From positions 1 to 10,073 of the forward strand of contig CAZUAH010000512.1 in the NCBI GenBank assembly GCA_964617665.1: a DNA stretch of 10,073 bases. Reading direction: 5' to 3'. This document shows positions 6,659 to 10,073 of this stretch, in pieces. Made by a program: the position numbers and the translations under genes. The stretch comes from JADHUC01 sp964617665 (lineage in GTDB: Bacteria; Planctomycetota; Planctomycetia; Pirellulales; Pirellulaceae). The notes under the pieces are model-generated. The model ran no database searches. It saw only the letters and a list, made by a program, of their open reading frames with translations, and was not told the origin of the DNA. The stretch's first letter is position 1; each line of letters opens with the position of its first letter.

Positions 6659-8242
6659 TCATCGTTCTATAGCTCTGTTGCTCGACGCTTCGGACCTGAA
6701 ACCGAGAGGGCGAGGCCCCACGACCAAGGGCTGTGGGATACGCGCCCCAACCGGTCGGCCAGCAGCCGTGTGCAATGGAGGCAGGATCGTGGGATCGGCC
6801 GCGTCAACCGTCGTCGTCACGGCATCTGCATCGCTGCCGATCTGGCTCGCAAACTGCGCATGTTCGTTGGCCGCGAAACTGTGCTGATCGGTTTTCCAGC
6901 TTCCGTCTTCCACCTGTCGCAGAGTGTTTAACTCCCAAGAGGCCGGCTCGTAAAGATTGCCGGCGAAGTGCAGACATTCGCTCAAATTGACTGCCGGTTC
7001 TCCGTGGGCCTGGACACTACGAACCCGGCAGTTGGTCTTGCACCGCAGCCAGGCGCAACCGTTCACCGTGACGCGGTTGGCGGCAGTCATCCGGGCATTC
7101 AGACCAACGGTGAAGCCATAGAGCGTACAGCGATTCATCTCCAGACGGCTGTCTTCACCGCCAACGTCGATGCCCGTGGTGATTGGCTGATTCTCGTGGC
7201 GTAGGCTTCTAGCCTGCGAATCCGGCGCAGATGGCAAGCTGGAAGCTTGCCCCACGGGCGCGATCAGCAGGCAGTTGTGCAGCTTGACCTGCGCTCCCCT
7301 GGTAACCGTTAGCGCCCGTTTCTGGTTGGCGCGAATCACGCAGTCAACCATCTCAAACGCTCCGCTGTAAAACTCAACACCTCCGCGCCAGGTATCGGCT
7401 TCGATCAGGCAATTCTCGTAGCGCGCCTTGCATTCCAGATACACGTCGACCACCCCGCAGCCCGCGTTGTGATGAAAATGTGCGTTGCGAACTAGTACCT
7501 GAGCGCCGTGATGCGACATGCCTTGGTCCATCAAATATCGGGCCTCGATGTTTTCGATGACAACGTCCTTGTTGCGATGAGTGGCGAAGCCGTCGCGGCC
7601 TCCGTATTCGCAGACGAAGTTACGGACGGTCACGTGATTGCCGCCAACATAAATACCACCAAGCCCGTCGATGCTCTCGACGATCATGTCATCCGGCGTC
7701 TTCCCGGTAGGGAGTTTGACAAAAAGACGGTTGTGCAAAGGACCGGTCTTCTGTTCCTTCCGATTCTTGTAGAGGAAATAGCAGAGCGGTTCGAGCGCAT
7801 GACGCGAGTCAACATTGCGTCCGTCTTCGCCATCAAACCACACCAACGGAAACCCGCCTTCCCAATGATGTTCCATCCCCCACGCATTGTTCGGCAGCAG
7901 CCGGCTGAACACGTCGCCGCCCTCAGCGTGCCACGCGTCGCCCGTCAGGCGTCGCCGACCGCTGACAAGGCTGCCGTGGCCGTCGACAACGATCGGCGCC
8001 TCGGCCGTACCGCTGACTTCTACGCGGATGCCCGCAGCCTAGGGCTCGGCGGTCGGCCGCAGGTGCAACGTTGTGCCCGGTTTGATTTGCCGCAGTGCGT
8101 GGGCCGCAGATTTGAAGGGGGCGGCACGACTACCCGGATTCGCGTCGCTTCCGCTGCGATTGTCTACCCACACGTCGGCACCGAAACTCATGGGTAACAC
8201 CAGCAGCACGTTCACGGCGAGCGTGGCGATTGCTGTTCTCAT
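6659..8242 (-). pseudogene. Right-handed parallel beta-helix protein, interrupted by one in-frame TAG
   Basis: From ATG 8242 the frame reads a signal peptide (MRTAIATLAVNVLLVLPMSF, then GA) and the typical beta-helix opening VWVDNRSGSDANPGS..AAPFKSAAHAL (24-50) and KPGTTLHL, then meets TAG at codon 68 (8041-8039). The same frame then stays open for 459 codons to TGA at 6659. It resumes the family pattern at once, with RVEVSGTAEAPIVVDGHG at 73-90. In relatives this place normally reads 'EPYRE', so TAG most likely replaced a Tyr codon by one substitution. Residues about 195-430 are the helix coils (GIYVGGNHVTVRNFVCEYGG, VVIENIEARYL, ALTVTRGAQVKLHNCLLIAP). A dispersed repeat adds residues 330-350. 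The C-terminus (PVGARIP) is typical. AGGAG (8255-8251) lies eight bases before the ATG. Relatives bind or cleave acidic polysaccharides. The gene starts 59 bases after the chimeric gene ends. If translated at all, the downstream part would need reinitiation, for example at GTG 7912, without a signal peptide. Confidence 0.8.
7201..7258. repeat. Dispersed palindromic repeat inserted in frame in the beta-helix gene
   Basis: Two adjacent hairpins lie inside the gene: AGGCT-TCT-AGCCT (7203-7215) and GGCAAGCT-GGA-AGCTTGCC (7233-7251). On the coding strand the element reads as VGQASSLPSAPDSQARSLRHE, residues 330-350, with no stop and no frame change. I recall GGCAAGCT..AGCTTGCC and its 'GQASSLP / QARSLRH' translation as a short repeat scattered through planctomycete genomes, sometimes inside genes. 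It sits after a complete coil (HNCLLIAP) and before the next (QPITTGIDVGG), so it probably lengthens a turn rather than destroying the fold. Confidence 0.6.
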
Positions 8243-8250
8243 GGCTGTAG

Positions 8251-8255
8251 CTCCT
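8251..8255 (-). promoter_or_regulatory. Ribosome-binding site deciding the 8242 start of the beta-helix gene
   Basis: On the minus strand AGGAG sits eight bases before the ATG at 8242. It supports this start over the ATG at 8401 in the same frame, which would overlap the upstream gene by 100 bases and put an Arg-rich stretch before the signal peptide. Confidence 0.7.
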
Positions 8256-8301
8256 TCAGCATCCTCACGGCCGCGTGGATCAGCTCTACGCCGAGTCGTC
8301 T

Positions 8302-9996
8302 TCACTGAAACCGAAACGAGTAGAGGTCGCATTCTTTCAATAGGAATCGCAAACGAACCGGTTTGCCTGCGATTGAGGACAGGTCCGCGCCCGCACGCCA
8401 CGTCACCGAGCGATCGATTTCATCGCCGTAGATGGGCGGGCAGTCGTCGAGTGCGAACTCTGGAACTGGAACGCCATCGGCGGATTGGATTTCGACCTGC
8501 AGACTACCGGCCGCGCTTGTACTGAGGTTCACGGTCAGCGTGCTGCCGGCAAACACGACGGGACGCGTCAGTAGTTCACCTCGTTGCGAACCGGCGCGAA
8601 CGGAAATGAATCCATCGGCGCGAAGTATGTAGCGGTCGCCACTGCGATGATATATCGACATTTCGGTCGGCGAGGTCGGGACGACGTTGAGCGCCACATA
8701 GTTCGCGCGGTTCTTCCAGCGGGCAGGGTCAGGCCCCGGTCGAATGAACGCCTCGGTGAAGATTCGATCATAGCGCCGGCTGCCCGCGCGCGATGTCATC
8801 AGCAGAATATCGGTGGCGTTGTTGTCTTTGAGGTCGTACTCTGGCGCGTCGCCGCGGCCGGGGACGTACCGTGTCGGCAAAGCGATGTAGATGTGAGGCG
8901 CTCGGAAGTAGGGATGTGTCTGGTTTGTGTAGAGATGCTCGCCCGGCAGATTGGGATTCATTGCAGCCGGGTCGGACCATGTTTTGAAGTCCTTCGATGT
9001 CGTACGGCTGATGCTGCGAAGCCGTTCGGGACTGGTCCACGTGCGGAAGTAGCAGACATACTGCTGCTCGGCTTCTGACCAAAACGAGACGTTTTGTGAA
9101 TCGAATGCGTGACGCCATTGCGGCTGATAAGGAATGACCTCATCGCGCTTCGTCCAGCGAATACCGTCTGCGGAAACGAACGCGAACAGCCCCATGCCCG
9201 GTCCCGCTTTGCCGCGTTTGTCGCCAGGGCCGGGGTACCCACACAATGCCTTGTAGCGCTCGTTGCGAGGCACGTTCGGACGCTTGTCGAGAAAGGGAGA
9301 GAAGTTGTTCAACAGCGATGGCTGTCTTGCGAGAATCACGTTGTTCTTCCGCGTCCCGTGAACTTCGTGCAGGCCAAGATCCGGAAATGTCCACTCGTGG
9401 CCATCTCGACTCTCCGCATATTCGACCGTCTGGCCGGCGTGGCCCGTGTGCTTCTCGCCGGTATACGATGGATCCGTGCCTCGCCAATACGCTCGAAATC
9501 GATCGCAGTCTTTGATAACCGTGATGTAATGCGCAACCGGCAGCGGCGACACCGGTCTGGGTGCCTTCACTGGGGAATGCATTCGCAGTTCGACGCCGTC
9601 CATTCGGTCAATCAACAACCGATCAACAAACAGCTCCCGGCGCGATCCGATGTCGATGGGTCGATCGGCAACGGCGACTGTGCCGAGCGACCTCATCACG
9701 CCTTGCCGATGGTACATCCCACCGACAAACAACTTGCCGCCGGCCACCGTGAGTGTACCGCAGGAGAAGTTGCCGGTCCGGACAGCCCACTGCACGTTCC
9801 CGGTCGTGGCGAGGAGACGTCCTTCGCCCTGAGTTCCCTTTTCTCTGGGCGCGAAGGTATCTGGCAGGTCTTTTTCCAGCGAAGCCATATTCTTGGATGC
9901 AGTTCCTCCCCATTCAGGCCAGTCGGCGGCGTGCAGGACGCTCAATGGAGCTAGCAGGGTGATTGCGGAAACTCGTAAACAATGGCCCATGTTCAT
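8302..9996 (-). CDS. Chimeric secreted protein: PQQ-like propeller stub fused to a glycosidase-like propeller with C-terminal beta-sandwich
   Basis: A 564-residue protein. Residues 1-24 are a signal peptide (ITLLAPLSVLHAA). Residues 25-93 match the start of planctomycete PQQ-like propeller proteins: DWPEWGGTASKNMAS, LPDTF, NVQWAVRTGNFSCG, then VAGGKLFVGG. Only the first blade is present, whereas such propellers usually run to 400 residues or more. From about residue 101 a different family begins: MRSLGTVAVADRPIDIGSRRELFVDRLL, normally an N-terminus with its own signal peptide. It continues as a propeller with Asp-box-like turns SRDGHEW (196-202), SADGIRW (275-281) and SKDFKTW (334-340), which resembles GH32/GH43-type folds. 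Residues about 465-564 form the typical C-terminal beta-sandwich (FAGSTLTVNLSTSAAGS, GKPVRLRFLLKECDLYSFRF). No catalytic residues can be assigned with confidence. The ATG at 9996 follows AGAGAAGAA, a weak ribosome-binding site; an ATG at 9990 is an alternative. Probably first gene of a unit with the beta-helix gene. The fusion most simply reflects a deletion joining two adjacent genes. Confidence 0.82.
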   Translation of the reverse strand: MNMGHCLRVSAITLLAPLSVLHAADWPEWGGTASKNMASLEKDLPDTFAPREKGTQGEGRLLATTGNVQWAVRTGNFSCGTLTVAGGKLFVGGMYHRQGVMRSLGTVAVADRPIDIGSRRELFVDRLLIDRMDGVELRMHSPVKAPRPVSPLPVAHYITVIKDCDRFRAYWRGTDPSYTGEKHTGHAGQTVEYAESRDGHEWTFPDLGLHEVHGTRKNNVILARQPSLLNNFSPFLDKRPNVPRNERYKALCGYPGPGDKRGKAGPGMGLFAFVSADGIRWTKRDEVIPYQPQWRHAFDSQNVSFWSEAEQQYVCYFRTWTSPERLRSISRTTSKDFKTWSDPAAMNPNLPGEHLYTNQTHPYFRAPHIYIALPTRYVPGRGDAPEYDLKDNNATDILLMTSRAGSRRYDRIFTEAFIRPGPDPARWKNRANYVALNVVPTSPTEMSIYHRSGDRYILRADGFISVRAGSQRGELLTRPVVFAGSTLTVNLSTSAAGSLQVEIQSADGVPVPEFALDDCPPIYGDEIDRSVTWRAGADLSSIAGKPVRLRFLLKECDLYSFRFQ

Positions 9997-10023
9997 GTTT
10001 CTTCTCTATATTGTTGTGTTGAA

Positions 10024-10037
10024 CGCGGATTTCCGCG
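10024..10037. promoter_or_regulatory. Short palindrome upstream of the chimeric gene, possible operator
   Basis: CGCGGA (10024-10029) and TCCGCG (10032-10037) form a 6-bp inverted repeat with a 2-base centre, 27 bases upstream of the start at 9996. An A/T-rich stretch (AATATAG on the minus strand) lies between it and the gene and could hold a -10 element. It may be an operator or chance in GC-rich DNA. Confidence 0.2.
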
Positions 10038-10073
10038 GTAGTTAATCGAATGACACTTTTCAGGTTTTACGTG

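Noticed and set aside
8039..8041. Reassigned amber codon or pyrrolysine as the explanation of the internal TAG
   Set aside because: The neighbouring EF-hand gene ends in TAG, no recoding structure is evident, and the family normally has an ordinary tyrosine there; a nonsense mutation is simpler.
7508..8197. Plus-strand ORF of 229 codons
   Set aside because: It is antisense to the beta-helix gene and shows no recognisable motif.
8039..8401. Separate 120-codon minus-strand gene beginning at 8401
   Set aside because: It is the N-terminus of the beta-helix gene ended by the amber codon; the real start is ATG 8242, with a good ribosome-binding site directly before a signal peptide.

Overview
The window looks like a chromosomal segment of a planctomycete (probably Pirellulales-like). 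The evidence is the content: large secreted proteins of kinds that are abundant in that phylum (NHL-propeller, EF-hand, right-handed beta-helix, PQQ-type and glycosidase-like propeller proteins), a twin-arginine leader of the oxidoreductase type, long intergenic gaps, and short palindromic repeats with a GGGACTGTCCC core and an in-frame 'GQASSLP' coding repeat. This is recognition by eye; no search was run.

Layout. Positions 1-877 carry no gene I can support, but hold four separate palindromic structures: a small hairpin near 16-37, a REP-like hairpin at 153-205, a near-perfect 61-bp palindrome at 457-517 and a nested three-stem palindrome at 574-703. One plus-strand gene follows (878-2398), encoding an exported protein with two related small domains and a distinct C-terminal domain. 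It converges on a block in which everything is on the minus strand: a chimeric PQQ-like/glycosidase-like secreted protein (9996-8302), a right-handed beta-helix protein broken by one in-frame amber codon (8242-6659), an exported EF-hand protein (6482-5655), a large NHL-propeller protein with an N-terminal FlgD-type Ig-like domain (5390-2637), and, overlapping its stop by ATGA, the stub of a Tat-exported protein (2640-2356).

How the genes may work together. The minus-strand genes look like an exported module for binding or processing polysaccharides or other surface substrates. The 59-bp gap between the chimeric gene and the beta-helix gene suggests co-transcription; the later gaps (176 and 264 bp) are wide enough for separate promoters. 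Three of the minus-strand units show damage: a propeller cut short and fused to another protein, a nonsense codon, and an oxidoreductase-like gene reduced to its leader. With the repeat-rich flank and an inserted palindromic repeat inside the beta-helix gene, the picture is of an accessory locus in decay. I found no CRISPR array, tRNA, rRNA, transposase gene or recognisable defence system. The most informative observations are the amber codon in an otherwise open gene and the chimeric protein.
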